From NCBI RefSeq assembly GCF_004923315.1, contig NZ_CP039642.1, positions 519,837-583,836 on the forward strand: 64,000 bases of DNA. Reading direction: 5' to 3'. This document shows, one piece after another, positions 8,679 through 17,317 of this stretch. Below the pieces are notes generated by a model. The model did no database searches and was not told the origin of the DNA. It was given only the letters and a program-made list of their open reading frames with translations. Positions within the stretch are counted from its first letter, which is position 1. The number at the start of each line of letters is the position of its first letter. The stretch comes from Azospirillum sp. TSA2s. Its GTDB lineage: Bacteria; Pseudomonadota; Alphaproteobacteria; Azospirillales; Azospirillaceae. A program made the position numbers and the translations under genes.

Positions 8679-10091
8679 TCAATCCACCATCGACCGCGCC
8701 TCGGTGAAGGCATCCATATGCCCCAGCCCCGAAGCTCCGCCGGCCTTCACCCGCATGCCGGCGGTGGCGACGTGGAACAGGTAGCCCAGCGCGAACAGCG
8801 CAACGAACAGCCCGAAGACCAGCGCGTTGTAATAGACCATCGTCACCAGGGCCAGCACCGCCAGCACCAGCGAGATCGCGGGGAACACCGGGTAGAAGGG
8901 CGCGCGGTACGGCCGCTCCAGCGCCGGTTCGGTGGTGCGCAGGCGGAACAGCGCCGCCATGCTCATGATGTACATGACGATGGCGCCGAACACCGACATG
9001 GTGACGATGTTGGCGGTCAGCGGCTGGCCACCAATCTTGATCAGCTCGTCGGAATAGATGGCGGCGATGCCGATCACGCCGCCGGCCAGGATGGCCCAAT
9101 GCGGGGTCTTGCGGGTCGGGTGCAGGCGGGCCAGCACCGGCGGCAGGAAGCCGGCGCGGGACAGCGCGAAGATCTGGCGCGAATAGCCCATGATGATGCC
9201 GTGGAAGGAGGCGATCAGCCCGAACAGGCCGATCCACACCAGCATGTGCAGCCAGCCGCTCGATTCACCGACCACCGCCTTCATCGCCTGCGGCAGCGGG
9301 TCGTTGATGTTGGACAGCGCGTTCCAGTCGCCGACGCCGCCGGCGAAGATCATGGTGCCGAAGGCCAGCACCACCAGCGTCAGGATACCGCAGATGTAGG
9401 CGCGCGGCACCGTGCGCTTGGGATCCCTGGTCTCCTCCGCCGCCATCGCCGCCCCCTCGATCGCCAGGAAGAACCAGATGGCGAAGGGGATCGCGGCGAA
9501 GATGCCGCCGAAGGCGTCCATGCTGAAGCTCGGCGACCCGGCCCAGCCGTTGGCGGTGAAGTTGGCCCAGGAGAAACCGGGATAGACGACGCCCATGAAC
9601 ACCACCAGCTCGATGATCGCCAGGATGGTGACGAACAGTTCGAAGGTGGCGGCGATGGACACGCCGGCGATGTTCAGCCCCATGAAGACGATGTAGGCGC
9701 CGACCGCCGCGGTCTTCGGGTCCAGACCCGGAAACTGCACGTTCAGATAGGCACCGATGGCGAGCGCGATGGCCGGCGGCGCGAAGACGAACTCGATCAG
9801 TGTGGCGAAGCCGGCGACGAAACCGCCGGTCGGCCCGAAGGCGCGGTAGCTGTAGGCGAAGGGACCGCCGGCATGGGGAATGGCGGTGGTCAGCTCGGTG
9901 AAGCTGAAGATGAATGTGGTGTACATCGCCGCGATCAGGATCGTGGTGACGAGGAAGCCAAGCGTTCCCGCCGCCGCCCAGCCGTAGCTCCAGCCGAAAT
10001 ACTCGCCGGAGATCACCAGCCCCACGGCGATCCCCCACAGATGGAGCCCGCTCAGGCTCTTGCTCAATTCAGGCTTCGTGTTCCCAGACAT
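8679..10091 (-). CDS. eat: Ethanolamine permease (APC superfamily)
   Basis: 470 residues with about twelve membrane segments. The N-terminal sequence LWGIAVGLVISGEYFGW followed by FTELTTAIPHAGGPFAYSYRAFG is the amino-acid/polyamine/organocation signature in the ethanolamine-permease subgroup, and AIEGAAMAAEETRDPKR in the middle supports this. It would bring ethanolamine into the cytoplasm for EutBC. It is the last gene of a three-gene minus-strand operon, 65 bases after eutC, which fixes the substrate more firmly than sequence alone could. Confidence 0.92.
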   Translation of the reverse strand: MSGNTKPELSKSLSGLHLWGIAVGLVISGEYFGWSYGWAAAGTLGFLVTTILIAAMYTTFIFSFTELTTAIPHAGGPFAYSYRAFGPTGGFVAGFATLIEFVFAPPAIALAIGAYLNVQFPGLDPKTAAVGAYIVFMGLNIAGVSIAATFELFVTILAIIELVVFMGVVYPGFSWANFTANGWAGSPSFSMDAFGGIFAAIPFAIWFFLAIEGAAMAAEETRDPKRTVPRAYICGILTLVVLAFGTMIFAGGVGDWNALSNINDPLPQAMKAVVGESSGWLHMLVWIGLFGLIASFHGIIMGYSRQIFALSRAGFLPPVLARLHPTRKTPHWAILAGGVIGIAAIYSDELIKIGGQPLTANIVTMSVFGAIVMYIMSMAALFRLRTTEPALERPYRAPFYPVFPAISLVLAVLALVTMVYYNALVFGLFVALFALGYLFHVATAGMRVKAGGASGLGHMDAFTEARSMVD

Positions 10092-10156
10092 GTTGCCTCC
10101 TGCCCCTGTTCAAAGGCTTTGAAAGTCACGGCATTGGTGCCGATGGCGGCGCTCTC

Positions 10157-10921
10157 TCAGAACCGGTCGGTGAGTTGTTTTTTCTCGTTGTCCGGACCGG
10201 CAAGGGACGGGGCGTCCTCCTTCAGGGCGACCCCCGTCAGCTTCAGCCGCGCCGCCTCGGTTGCGAGCCAGCACAGCTTGTCGGCGGCCGTCTGGATCGA
10301 CAGGCCGTCGGCATGGATGTTGGAAATGCAGTTGCGTTCGGAATCGGCGCGGCCGGGCTTCGGGTCCCAGGTCAGATAGACCCCCAGCGACTCCGCGGCC
10401 GACAGGCCGGGCCGCTCGCCCACCAGCAGCGCCACCAGCCGGGCGCCCATGGCCGCCGCCACCTCGTCGCCCAGCGCCACCCGCGCCTGTTCGGCCAACA
10501 CCACCGGCCCGATGCGCAGATGCCCCAGCCGCGCGACGCAGGCATGGACCAGCGGAGCGGCATTGACCTGCACCGCGGCGGCCGACAGCCCGTCGGCGAT
10601 CACGAACAGCAGGTCCCACTCCCCCGCCGTCATCGGGGCGGCACTGGCCGGATCGAGCCGGCGGCCGAGATCGGGCCGGCGCAGATAGGTCGGCCGGTCG
10701 GGTGCGGCGCTGTGGACGCGGATCGTTTCCAGCGGCGACAGGTCGGCGGCCAGCCGGTCGAAATCGACGGCACTATGGACCGCGTCGCGGGCGCGGGCAT
10801 GGGCCAGTTGGAACTCCAGCAAAGCCTTGGTCGGCAGGGCGTCGCCGCTGCGGCCGAGCGCGATGCGGGCGCGGGTGGCGCTGCGGAAGCGCGCCCATGG
10901 ATCCTTGGGATTGTCGCTCAT
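10157..10921 (-). CDS. eutC: Ethanolamine ammonia-lyase small subunit
   Basis: 254 residues from the ATG at 10921 (MSDNPKDPW...). The frame is open further upstream, but this start overlaps the eutB stop as TGATG, the normal coupling. EutC pairs with EutB to form the adenosylcobalamin-dependent enzyme that converts ethanolamine to acetaldehyde and ammonia. Family features are seen: TPAR-like RIALGRSGDALPT near the N-terminus, VIADGLSA in the centre, GERPGLSAAESLGVYLTW, and ERNCISNIHADGL toward the C-terminus. No microcompartment shell genes are near, so this is the short catabolic or nitrogen-scavenging type. Confidence 0.96.
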   Translation of the reverse strand: MSDNPKDPWARFRSATRARIALGRSGDALPTKALLEFQLAHARARDAVHSAVDFDRLAADLSPLETIRVHSAAPDRPTYLRRPDLGRRLDPASAAPMTAGEWDLLFVIADGLSAAAVQVNAAPLVHACVARLGHLRIGPVVLAEQARVALGDEVAAAMGARLVALLVGERPGLSAAESLGVYLTWDPKPGRADSERNCISNIHADGLSIQTAADKLCWLATEAARLKLTGVALKEDAPSLAGPDNEKKQLTDRF

Positions 10922-12312
10922 CAGGCCGCACTCCCCAGCAGGGCGGAGACGACCAGGCTCTGGTCGGGCCAGGGCGGCAGGCGGCGCTGCTCGTCGAGCC
11001 AGCCGGCCTTGTCCAGCCACGCTTCGAACTCCGGCGCCGGCGGGCGTTTCAGCAGATGCCGCAGCCCGAGCACGTCGTGGTACGACAGGCTCTGGTAATT
11101 CAGCATGACGTCGTCGGCGCCGGGCACCGCGATCAGGAAATTGACGCCCGCAGTCGCCAGCATCGTCATCAGGACGTCCATGTCGTCCTGGTCGGCCTCG
11201 GCATGGTTGGTGTAGCAGACGTCGCAGCCCATCGGCACGCCCAGCAGCTTGGCGCAGAAATGGTCTTCCAGCCCGGCCCGCGTGATCTGCTTGGCATCAT
11301 AGAGGTATTCGGGGCCGATGAAGCCGACCACCGTGTTGACCAGCAGCGGGTCGAAGGCGCGGGCGACGGCATAGGCGCGGGTTTCCACCGTCTGCTGGTC
11401 GACGCCGAAATGGGCGTCGGCCGACAGCGCCGATCCCTGCCCCGTCTCGAAATACATCACGTTGTCGCCGATGGTGCCGCGCTTCAGCGCCTTGGCCGCC
11501 TCCTGCGCCTCGGCCAGCAAGGACAGGCTGACGCCGAAGCCGCGGTTGGCCTTCTCGGTGCCGGCGATCGACTGGAACACCAGATCGACCGGCGCCCCGC
11601 GCTCCATCGCCTGCATCGTCGTGGTGACATGGGCCAGCACGCAGGACTGCACCGGAATGTCAAAGCGGATGCGCACGGCGTCCAGCATCTCCAGCAGCGC
11701 TATGCAGGCCGGCACATTGTCGGTCGCCGGGTTGATGCCGATCACCGCGTCGCCGATGCCGTAGAGCAGCCCGTCCAGCGTCGAGGCGGCGATGCCGGTC
11801 GGGTCGTCGGTCGGGTGGTTGGGCTGCAGCCGGCTCGACAGCCGCCCCGGCAGCCCGACCGTGGTGCGGAAACGGGTGACGACCGAGCATTTGGCGGCGA
11901 CGCAGACCAGATCATGGTTCCGCATCAGCTTGGACACCGCCGCCACCATCTCCGGCGTCAGGCCGGGGGCGAGCGCCGTCAGCGCCGTGGTGTCGGCGTC
12001 ATAGGACAGCAGCCAGTCGCGGAACTGCCCGACCGTCATGTGCGCCACCGGCCGGAAGGCCTCGGCGTCATGGCGGTCGATGATGAGGCGCGTCACCTCG
12101 TCGGTCTCGTACGGGACCAGCGCCTCGGTCAGGAAGGTTTTCAGCGGCAGGTCGGCCAGCACCATGCGCGCCGCCACCCGCCGTTCGTCGCTGTCGGCGG
12201 CGATGCCCGCCAGCTCGTCCCCCGACCGCCGCGGCGAGGCGCAGGCCATCACCGCCTTCAGATCGTCGAAACGGTGGCGCTGCCGCCCCAGATCGCAATG
12301 GTACCCAGCCAT
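10921..12312 (-). CDS. eutB: Ethanolamine ammonia-lyase large subunit
   Basis: 463 residues, full length for EutB, which forms the TIM barrel holding the active site and, with EutC, the coenzyme B12. Conserved blocks include DIPVQSCVLAHVTTTM, AGTEKANRGFGVSLSLL, MYFETGQGSALSADAHFGVDQ (split here by family numbering) and GCDVCYTNHAEADQDDM. First gene of eutB-eutC-permease. I looked for a cobalamin riboswitch upstream and did not find a B12 box. No eutR-type regulator is adjacent, so control is not visible. Confidence 0.97.
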   Translation of the reverse strand: MAGYHCDLGRQRHRFDDLKAVMACASPRRSGDELAGIAADSDERRVAARMVLADLPLKTFLTEALVPYETDEVTRLIIDRHDAEAFRPVAHMTVGQFRDWLLSYDADTTALTALAPGLTPEMVAAVSKLMRNHDLVCVAAKCSVVTRFRTTVGLPGRLSSRLQPNHPTDDPTGIAASTLDGLLYGIGDAVIGINPATDNVPACIALLEMLDAVRIRFDIPVQSCVLAHVTTTMQAMERGAPVDLVFQSIAGTEKANRGFGVSLSLLAEAQEAAKALKRGTIGDNVMYFETGQGSALSADAHFGVDQQTVETRAYAVARAFDPLLVNTVVGFIGPEYLYDAKQITRAGLEDHFCAKLLGVPMGCDVCYTNHAEADQDDMDVLMTMLATAGVNFLIAVPGADDVMLNYQSLSYHDVLGLRHLLKRPPAPEFEAWLDKAGWLDEQRRLPPWPDQSLVVSALLGSAA

Positions 12313-12417
12313 GCCGGCCTCCCGCCCGTCTCATCACGGAAGGCAGAGTGGCACGGGAAACGCGAAGGGCAGTTGACCGTAGAGCACAAAATGCGGGAAC
12401 GCCACTCGCTCCGCCTG

Positions 12418-12622
12418 GATCCCCTCTCCCCCCGCTTTCGCGCAAACTTCGTTTGCGCTGACGCGACAGGCGGACCTCCGGTCCGCCGAAAGCGGGGAGA
12501 GGGTTAGGGTGAGGGGGTCGCGTGGCGAGGATCTTCAAGAATCGCCCACCTTCCGCTCCCCACCGAATCCACCCCATGCATCCCCCTCACCCCGCCCCTC
12601 TCCCCGGGGGGGGGGAGAGGGA
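12418..12622. repeat. Dispersed G-rich palindromic repeat, family 2, copy 2 (long form)
   Basis: Outer ends CCCCTCTCCCC (12420) and GGGGGGAGAGG (12610) are inverted. Inside are the TTAGGGTGAGGGGG motif, a core with AGGATCTTCAAGAATCG and CCGAATCCACCCC, and the inverse CCCCCTCACCCC. The same core occurs inside the DUF1365 gene at 46826-46965 in inverted orientation. It occupies most of the 480-base gap 12313-12792, where I see no other gene. Confidence 0.8.
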
Positions 12623-12792
12623 GATTCGAGCAGGGGGAGTAGCTGGAACGGCACTCTCCAAGCCCAAGCGGAAGCGTCAGCGGAGCAATCGGCTAGCGAT
12701 GCGAACCCAAAGCCCGGCCATACCGTTTCTTCCGCACTGCAGCGCGCCGACCGTCCTTGGACGCCCGCGCGCAACACGTGAAGGAGACCGTC

Positions 12793-12981
12793 ATGCTGAC
12801 GCTGTTGCGCACCGCCGTCCTGGTCCTGCCGCTGGTCGCCGTCGCCGCCTGCCACAAGGACGGCCCGGCCGAGCGGGCCGGCGAGTCCATCGACAACGCC
12901 GGCCAGAGCGTCAAGGACGCCATCGACCCGCCGGGTCCGGCGGAAAAGGCCGGCCGTGCCATCGACCGGGCGGTGAACTGA
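12793..12981 (+). CDS. Small predicted lipoprotein (62 aa)
   Basis: A strong AAGGAGA (12781-12787) sits six bases before this ATG, which is why it is preferred to the frame's upstream start. The protein has a short signal with lipobox VAAC (Cys about residue 20) and a mature part of only about 40 residues made of two related segments (PAERAGESIDNAGQSVKDAI and PAEKAGRAIDRAV), an amphipathic helical pattern like that of small entericidin or YtxH-like envelope proteins. Function unknown. It is convergent with the DUF1194 gene, 13 bases away. Confidence 0.75.
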   Translation: MLTLLRTAVLVLPLVAVAACHKDGPAERAGESIDNAGQSVKDAIDPPGPAEKAGRAIDRAVN

Positions 12982-12994
12982 CTCCCACCCCCGC

Positions 12995-13765
12995 TCAGCG
13001 AGCCGCGAAGTCCAGCCCGTCCGGCTGGACGCCCGACACCTCCAGCAGCAGTTTGCTGAGAATGGCGTCGGCGAAGGCGTCGAAGTCGCGGGCCGGCACC
13101 AGGAAGGCGCCGGGACCGCCGATGACATGGTCGCGGTAATAGCCCTCCAGGTCGTTCGGCGCCGCTCCGCCCCAGGGGTTGGGCCGGTCGTTCAGGATCG
13201 GCAGCCCGTTGATGGTGATGCCGCGGGCGACCGCGGCGTCGCGCGCCTCCTCCACCGGGCGGCCGCGGTTGTTCTCGCCGTCCCCGGAAATGTCGATGAC
13301 CCGCCGCATGCCATCGAACCCGTTGTTGTCGAACAGCGGAACGACGAAGTCGATGGCGGCGCTGATCGAGGTCCATTGCTCCGTCGTCATCGGCGCCTCC
13401 GCCACCATCGCCGCGAAGCGCTCGACGCTGGCCGGATCGCTCAGCTCGGTCCAGGCGACGACGATGTGCTGATAGCTTTCGCCCGACCATTCCACATAGG
13501 TGGCGCCGATCCGGCCGAAGGGGCCGCCGCGGATCGCCGCCTGCACCTTCGGGTTCAGCAGGGCCTGGACATAGCCGTTGCGCTGCAGCTTCGCCTCGTC
13601 CGGGTCGACGCTGCCGGACACGTCCACCGCCAGGACCAGTTCCAGGTCCACCGGCGTCTGCGCCGCGGCCGGAACCGCGGATAAGCACAAGCATAAAGGA
13701 GCGACGACAAGCAGGGAGGCGAGGAGGCAGGCACGGCTATGGGCCAAGAGACGGTATGCACGCAT
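12995..13765 (-). CDS. Secreted DUF1194 (von Willebrand A-like) protein
   Basis: 256 residues from the ATG at 13765, chosen because AGGAGGG lies nine bases upstream and the protein then begins with a signal peptide ending in AVPAAAQ. The mature part starts LELVLAVDVSGSVD, a MIDAS DxSxS metal site of a von Willebrand A fold, followed by IDISGDGENNRG and PNDLEGYYRDHVIGGPGAF, characteristic of DUF1194. These proteins are common in Alphaproteobacteria; no biochemical role is established that I can name. The longer frame up to 14140 has no support. Confidence 0.88.
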   Translation of the reverse strand: MRAYRLLAHSRACLLASLLVVAPLCLCLSAVPAAAQTPVDLELVLAVDVSGSVDPDEAKLQRNGYVQALLNPKVQAAIRGGPFGRIGATYVEWSGESYQHIVVAWTELSDPASVERFAAMVAEAPMTTEQWTSISAAIDFVVPLFDNNGFDGMRRVIDISGDGENNRGRPVEEARDAAVARGITINGLPILNDRPNPWGGAAPNDLEGYYRDHVIGGPGAFLVPARDFDAFADAILSKLLLEVSGVQPDGLDFAAR

Positions 13766-13806
13766 ACGCACCCTCCTTCTCGCCACCGGTGTCCGGCCTG
13801 TCGCGT

Positions 13807-13845
13807 CGGACAAAGAGCCGCGCCGGACAAAGAGCCGCGCCGGAC
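13807..13845. repeat. 17-bp tandem repeat
   Basis: CGGACAAAGAGCCGCGC occurs at 13807-13823 and 13824-13840, followed by a partial third unit CGGAC. It lies 42 bases upstream of the DUF1194 start. The remainder of the 324-base gap 13766-14089 holds several GC-rich inverted repeats (for example GCGGG/CCCGC near 13960-13980) but nothing I could match to a known riboswitch or RNA. Confidence 0.7.
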
Positions 13846-14089
13846 GAAGGATTGAGGATTGGTGTGCGAACGTTTCCTGTCCATGCCCCGCCGGGCTATT
13901 CCGGCAGTCGCGATTGGGCAGGGCGGGGTACTCCACGCCGCCCACCGGACTTGCGGGCCGGCGGCAACCCGCGACGGTTCGGAGCTTCGCCCCGATAGGG
14001 AGGTGACAAACCGCCAATTGCCTGCATAGCTTACGCCTTAAGGGGTAGTCCGCAAGGCGGCGCCTTCCCGTCCCTCCCCGTCCCCATCC

Positions 14090-16024
14090 ATGTTCCGAGC
14101 AGCCATAGACGTGCCTTCCGCCCGCTCGCTCCCCTGCCATACCGCCGCACCGGTTCCGTCCCGATGGGCAGGCCGGCTGTCATGGTTGGCCGGCGCGGCG
14201 CTGACGGCCGGCTGGACCATCATGGCGGCGGCCCAGACCCTGCCCCCGCCGCTGCAGTCCGCCGGGCTGACCGTACCCGCTCCGCCCAAGCCGCAAGCCC
14301 CGGTAGGGCAGACTCCGGCTGGACAGAAAGCGGTTGGACAAGCTTCGGCTGGGCGCCCCGCCGACGTTCCCGGCACCTGCGCCGATCACGAACCGGCGGG
14401 CCAGGCCGTCCTCGATGCCCTGTCCGGCGGGAACGAGGCATTCGCCGAACTGGCCCGACGGTCGCCGGCGGACGCCTTCCGCTGTTCCAGCCTGTTCCCC
14501 GGCGAGGCGGCGCTGGCCGCGCTGCGCGGGGCGGCGACGCTGGCACCCTTCGACGCGGTCGGAGCCGCGGACCAGATGATCGGCCGTCCCGGCGGCGCGG
14601 AGATCGTTGCCCTCGCGCTGGACCCCGGGCTGCTGTCGCGGGCGCTCGATACCGGGCTGCCCTTCTACGAAACGCGGCACGAACTGCGCAAACGCCTGGG
14701 CAAGCCCGAGCTGCGGGCGCTGGAGATCCAGGCGGCGAAGGCGCTTGCCGCCTCGCTCGCGCGCGATCCGGCCGCGATGGCGCCGAAGATCGGCGCGCTG
14801 CTCGACGACATGGTGGACGATCCGCCGGCCGACCGCTTCCACATCGCCATGGCGCTGTCGGCCGAGGATCTGTTCGGGCTGATCGCGCGGATCGGGCCGC
14901 AGCTCTACACCTCCTCGCTCGACGGGCTGGTCAACATCCTGCAAATCCAGCTCAAGCAGGAGCGGCGGAGCCTTCTCGACCTCGCGCGCGGCGAACGGAC
15001 ACGGCCGCTGTGGGCCGACTTCTTCGTGGCGACGGTCGGCGGTGGCCGGGCGGCCAGCCTGTTCGGCACCAATCCCGCCACCGCGCGGGACCTGATGCGC
15101 GAGAGCCTGCGGGCTCTGCTGCCGGCCCGGGACGCGCCGGTGCCCGGAGCCGACGCCGCCATGGTGATCGGTGCGCTGGCCGACGCCATGGACCTGGACA
15201 ACCGCGCCGTCCGCGCCGCCCTGGAGGACGAGCTGGCGGTCTGGTACCGCGGGACCGGCGAAACGCCGGCCCGGACCATGGCCGGACTTGCCGGCAGCCT
15301 GCATGCGACGCGCCTGTCGGGGCGCCCGGCCACCCCGGCTTTCGAGGCCGAACGGTTCCTCCAGCGCCATCCGCCGGCCGCCCTGCCCGTCCTGACCGGG
15401 CAGCGCCTGTTCCGCAACGGCATCAACGTCCAGCTGATGACCTTCTACGACGACCCGGACGGGCGGGCCTCCTTCCGCGGCTTCCTGCGGCAGCACCGTG
15501 CCCAGGGCTGGGCGCTCCACAGCCAGTCCGGCTTCACCGTCGCCGTCAGCCCGGACCGCCACGGGCGCCGGATCGTCATCGTCGCCGACGAGCCCGGCGC
15601 CAGCGACGCCGGCCGTGCCGCCGCATGGGACTGGATGGCGCGCGAAGGGCTGACTCCGTCCATCGTCATCCATCGCGGCCACAGCTATCACGAGGACTCC
15701 ACCATGACGGAGATCGCGCCGGCCACGGCGCTGGTCTTCTGGGGGTCCTGCGGCGGGCACACACGGTTGCGCGCCACGCTGGAACGCGCGCCCGACGCGC
15801 TGGTGCTGGCGACGCAGAACATCGGCGTTTCGACCGTCAACGAAGCCCTGCTGGGCATCATCGAAAACCGGCTGCTGGCGGACGGCGCCATCGACTGGAA
15901 CGGGGTGTGGCGCGAGGCGCAGCGCCGCATCCGCGACCGCCGCTTCGCCTCCTACAAGCGGCCGGACCAGGATTCGGCGAACCTCGCCTTCCGGGCCTGG
16001 CAGGTGCGGGCGGCGGCGCCCTGA
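14090..16024 (+). CDS. Secreted protein of unknown function with a caspase-like His/Cys signature
   Basis: 644 residues. A long N-terminal export signal (hydrophobic stretch about residues 30-50, ending MAAAQ) is followed by a low-complexity linker with repeated GQxxxGQ units (about 70-90) and a helical region to about residue 440. The C-terminal domain has FRNGINVQLMTFYDD, then VIHRGHSYHED (His528, His531) and FWGSCGGHTRL (Cys554). A His-Gly-His after one beta strand and Ser-Cys-Gly-Gly after the next is the arrangement of clan CD (caspase/gingipain-like) folds. Whether it is a peptidase is unproven: the His-Cys spacing of 23 is short. No neighbour suggests a pathway. Confidence 0.7.
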   Translation: MFRAAIDVPSARSLPCHTAAPVPSRWAGRLSWLAGAALTAGWTIMAAAQTLPPPLQSAGLTVPAPPKPQAPVGQTPAGQKAVGQASAGRPADVPGTCADHEPAGQAVLDALSGGNEAFAELARRSPADAFRCSSLFPGEAALAALRGAATLAPFDAVGAADQMIGRPGGAEIVALALDPGLLSRALDTGLPFYETRHELRKRLGKPELRALEIQAAKALAASLARDPAAMAPKIGALLDDMVDDPPADRFHIAMALSAEDLFGLIARIGPQLYTSSLDGLVNILQIQLKQERRSLLDLARGERTRPLWADFFVATVGGGRAASLFGTNPATARDLMRESLRALLPARDAPVPGADAAMVIGALADAMDLDNRAVRAALEDELAVWYRGTGETPARTMAGLAGSLHATRLSGRPATPAFEAERFLQRHPPAALPVLTGQRLFRNGINVQLMTFYDDPDGRASFRGFLRQHRAQGWALHSQSGFTVAVSPDRHGRRIVIVADEPGASDAGRAAAWDWMAREGLTPSIVIHRGHSYHEDSTMTEIAPATALVFWGSCGGHTRLRATLERAPDALVLATQNIGVSTVNEALLGIIENRLLADGAIDWNGVWREAQRRIRDRRFASYKRPDQDSANLAFRAWQVRAAAP

Positions 16025-16181
16025 GCAGGACCGGCAGCCGGAACGTCCTGCCCGGCCCGCCTCGCCGCCGAGCATGGCTGTGTTTCGCCGGAGCCGCTTG
16101 CGGCGGAGCCGGACGCGTGCTGCTGTGGTGTGGCCGATTGTTGCCCACCCCCGGTATCCCCGTTCTAGAGGCTCCCAAATC

Positions 16182-16817
16182 ATGATGTGGCAGACCCTCG
16201 CCTTCTTCTTCGCCACCGCCTTCGTGATCTCGGCGACGCCGGGGCCGAACATGCTGCTGGCGATGAGCCTCGGCCTGCGCTTCGGCGCCCGCCGTGCCGC
16301 ATGGGGCGGCGCCGGCATGTGCGCCGCGCTGGCGGTGATGGCGGCGCTGTCGGCCTTCGGGCTGGGCGCCCTGCTCTCCACCTCCGTCCTGGCCTTCGAG
16401 ATCGTGCGCTGGGCCGGCGTCGCCTATCTGACCTGGCTCGGCATCGCCGCATGGCTGGCGCCGGTGGAACAGCCCGGCGAGCGTGACGCCACGGCCGCCG
16501 CATCGGGGGAGGGCACGCCCGTCCGCCTGTTCCTGCGCGGCGCGCTGGTCGCCTTCAGCAATCCGAAGGCGCTGGTGTTCATGGGCGCCCTGTTCCCGCA
16601 GTTCATCGACGCCGCCGCGCCGCTGGCGCCGCAGCTGATGGCGCTGGTCGCCACCATGGTGGTGATCGAGTTCGGCTGGATCATGGCCTATGCCACCGGC
16701 GGCGACCGGCTGGCGGCGAAGCTGACCACCGTATCGGCGGCCAAGTCGCTGAACCGTCTGACCGGCGGCCTGATGATCGGCGCCGGCGGCCTGCTGGCGC
16801 TTGCCCGCCGGGTCTGA
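16182..16817 (+). CDS. LysE/RhtB-family amino-acid exporter
   Basis: 211 residues with about six membrane segments, normal for the LysE/RhtB family. The start at 16182 gives MMWQTLAFFFATAFVISATPGPNMLLAMSLGLRFG cut here into its known pieces: the ATPGPNM motif of the family sits at residues 19-25. SNPKALVFMGALFPQF in the middle is the second family signature. It probably exports an amino acid or homoserine-lactone-like compound by proton exchange; the substrate cannot be told. The longer frame to 16074 is in a region without coding character. Confidence 0.9.
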   Translation: MMWQTLAFFFATAFVISATPGPNMLLAMSLGLRFGARRAAWGGAGMCAALAVMAALSAFGLGALLSTSVLAFEIVRWAGVAYLTWLGIAAWLAPVEQPGERDATAAASGEGTPVRLFLRGALVAFSNPKALVFMGALFPQFIDAAAPLAPQLMALVATMVVIEFGWIMAYATGGDRLAAKLTTVSAAKSLNRLTGGLMIGAGGLLALARRV

Positions 16818-16849
16818 GAGTCTGTAGGATTCTTCGCGCGGTTATCGGT

Positions 16850-16935
16850 CGTCATCCGCGCGAAGGCGGGGAACCAGGAAGCTCTGCACCTAAGCCACTG
16901 AAAAAGCTGGATTTCCGCCTTCGCGGGAATGACGG
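16850..16935. repeat. Dispersed palindromic repeat, family 1, copy 2
   Basis: Arms GTCATCCGCGCGAAGGCGGG (16850) and its inverse TTCCGCCTTCGCGGGAATGA (ending about 16932). It is the most degenerate of the four copies: the left arm has lost one C of the CCCGC box. It lies between the LysE gene and the minus-strand terminator at 17009. Confidence 0.75.
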
Positions 16936-17008
16936 CCGAGAATGATCTATGATAGGACTCAAAGTCTGCAGACTCTGATTCACCCCTGTCCTCCCGCTCA
17001 AAGAAAAA

Positions 17009-17030
17009 GGGCCGCGCAATCGCGCGGCCC
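17009..17030 (-). terminator. Strong intrinsic terminator, minus strand
   Basis: GGGCCGCGC (17009-17017) pairs perfectly with GCGCGGCCC (17022-17030) around a four-base loop. Read on the minus strand the hairpin is followed by TTTTTCTTT. No minus-strand protein gene precedes it, which is the main reason to propose a small RNA here. Confidence 0.85.
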
Positions 17031-17135
17031 TATAGTTTAGGGAGGAAACGCCCCGAGAATGGGCAAGGCCAAGATATGCTGCGGCGCACACGAACTGGTA
17101 TTACCAATGCTGAATGGTAGCCATGCGCCGCAGGA
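17009..17135 (-). ncRNA. Candidate structured small RNA with an anti-Shine-Dalgarno loop
   Basis: On the minus strand three elements lie in order. First is a perfect 10-bp stem (CTGCGGCGCA, 17133-17124, with TGCGCCGCAG, 17088-17079) whose loop holds a TACCA/TGGTA hairpin. Then GUUU-CCUCCCU-AAAC (17049-17035) puts a CCUCCC anti-SD sequence in a hairpin loop. Last is the intrinsic terminator at 17030-17009. Loop-borne CCUCC(C) motifs are known in alphaproteobacterial anti-SD sRNAs (the 'cuckoo' type), so this is a plausible regulator of translation. The 5' end is not fixed; no convincing promoter was found. A 79-codon minus frame from 17091 crosses the terminator and is unlikely to be real. Confidence 0.5.
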
Positions 17136-17317
17136 ATGGCCCTATGCAGCAATATGCGTTCTCAGCAATAGAGCCTGTCCCCGGTTACAAAAATTTCACG
17201 GAACCGCCGCGCCCCGGTCATCGCCCGCACCACTAATGCTTCGGCTTGCCACCTCTGCCGAAAGGCTTACCCCCGACAGGGGCGGCGGTGCGAAACATGC
17301 GGCCGAGGAACGGTGCG

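Noticed and set aside
12313..12420. Cobalamin riboswitch in front of eutB
   Set aside because: The enzyme needs B12, but no B12-box-like GCCAGGAGACC sequence was found upstream.
13766..14089. Riboswitch or housekeeping RNA between the DUF1194 and caspase-like genes
   Set aside because: Several GC-rich inverted repeats exist, but the conserved parts of FMN, TPP, cobalamin, SRP, RNase P and tmRNA elements are missing.
16852..17091. Minus-strand 79-codon frame across the terminator
   Set aside because: It would read straight through a strong intrinsic terminator and then a dispersed repeat.
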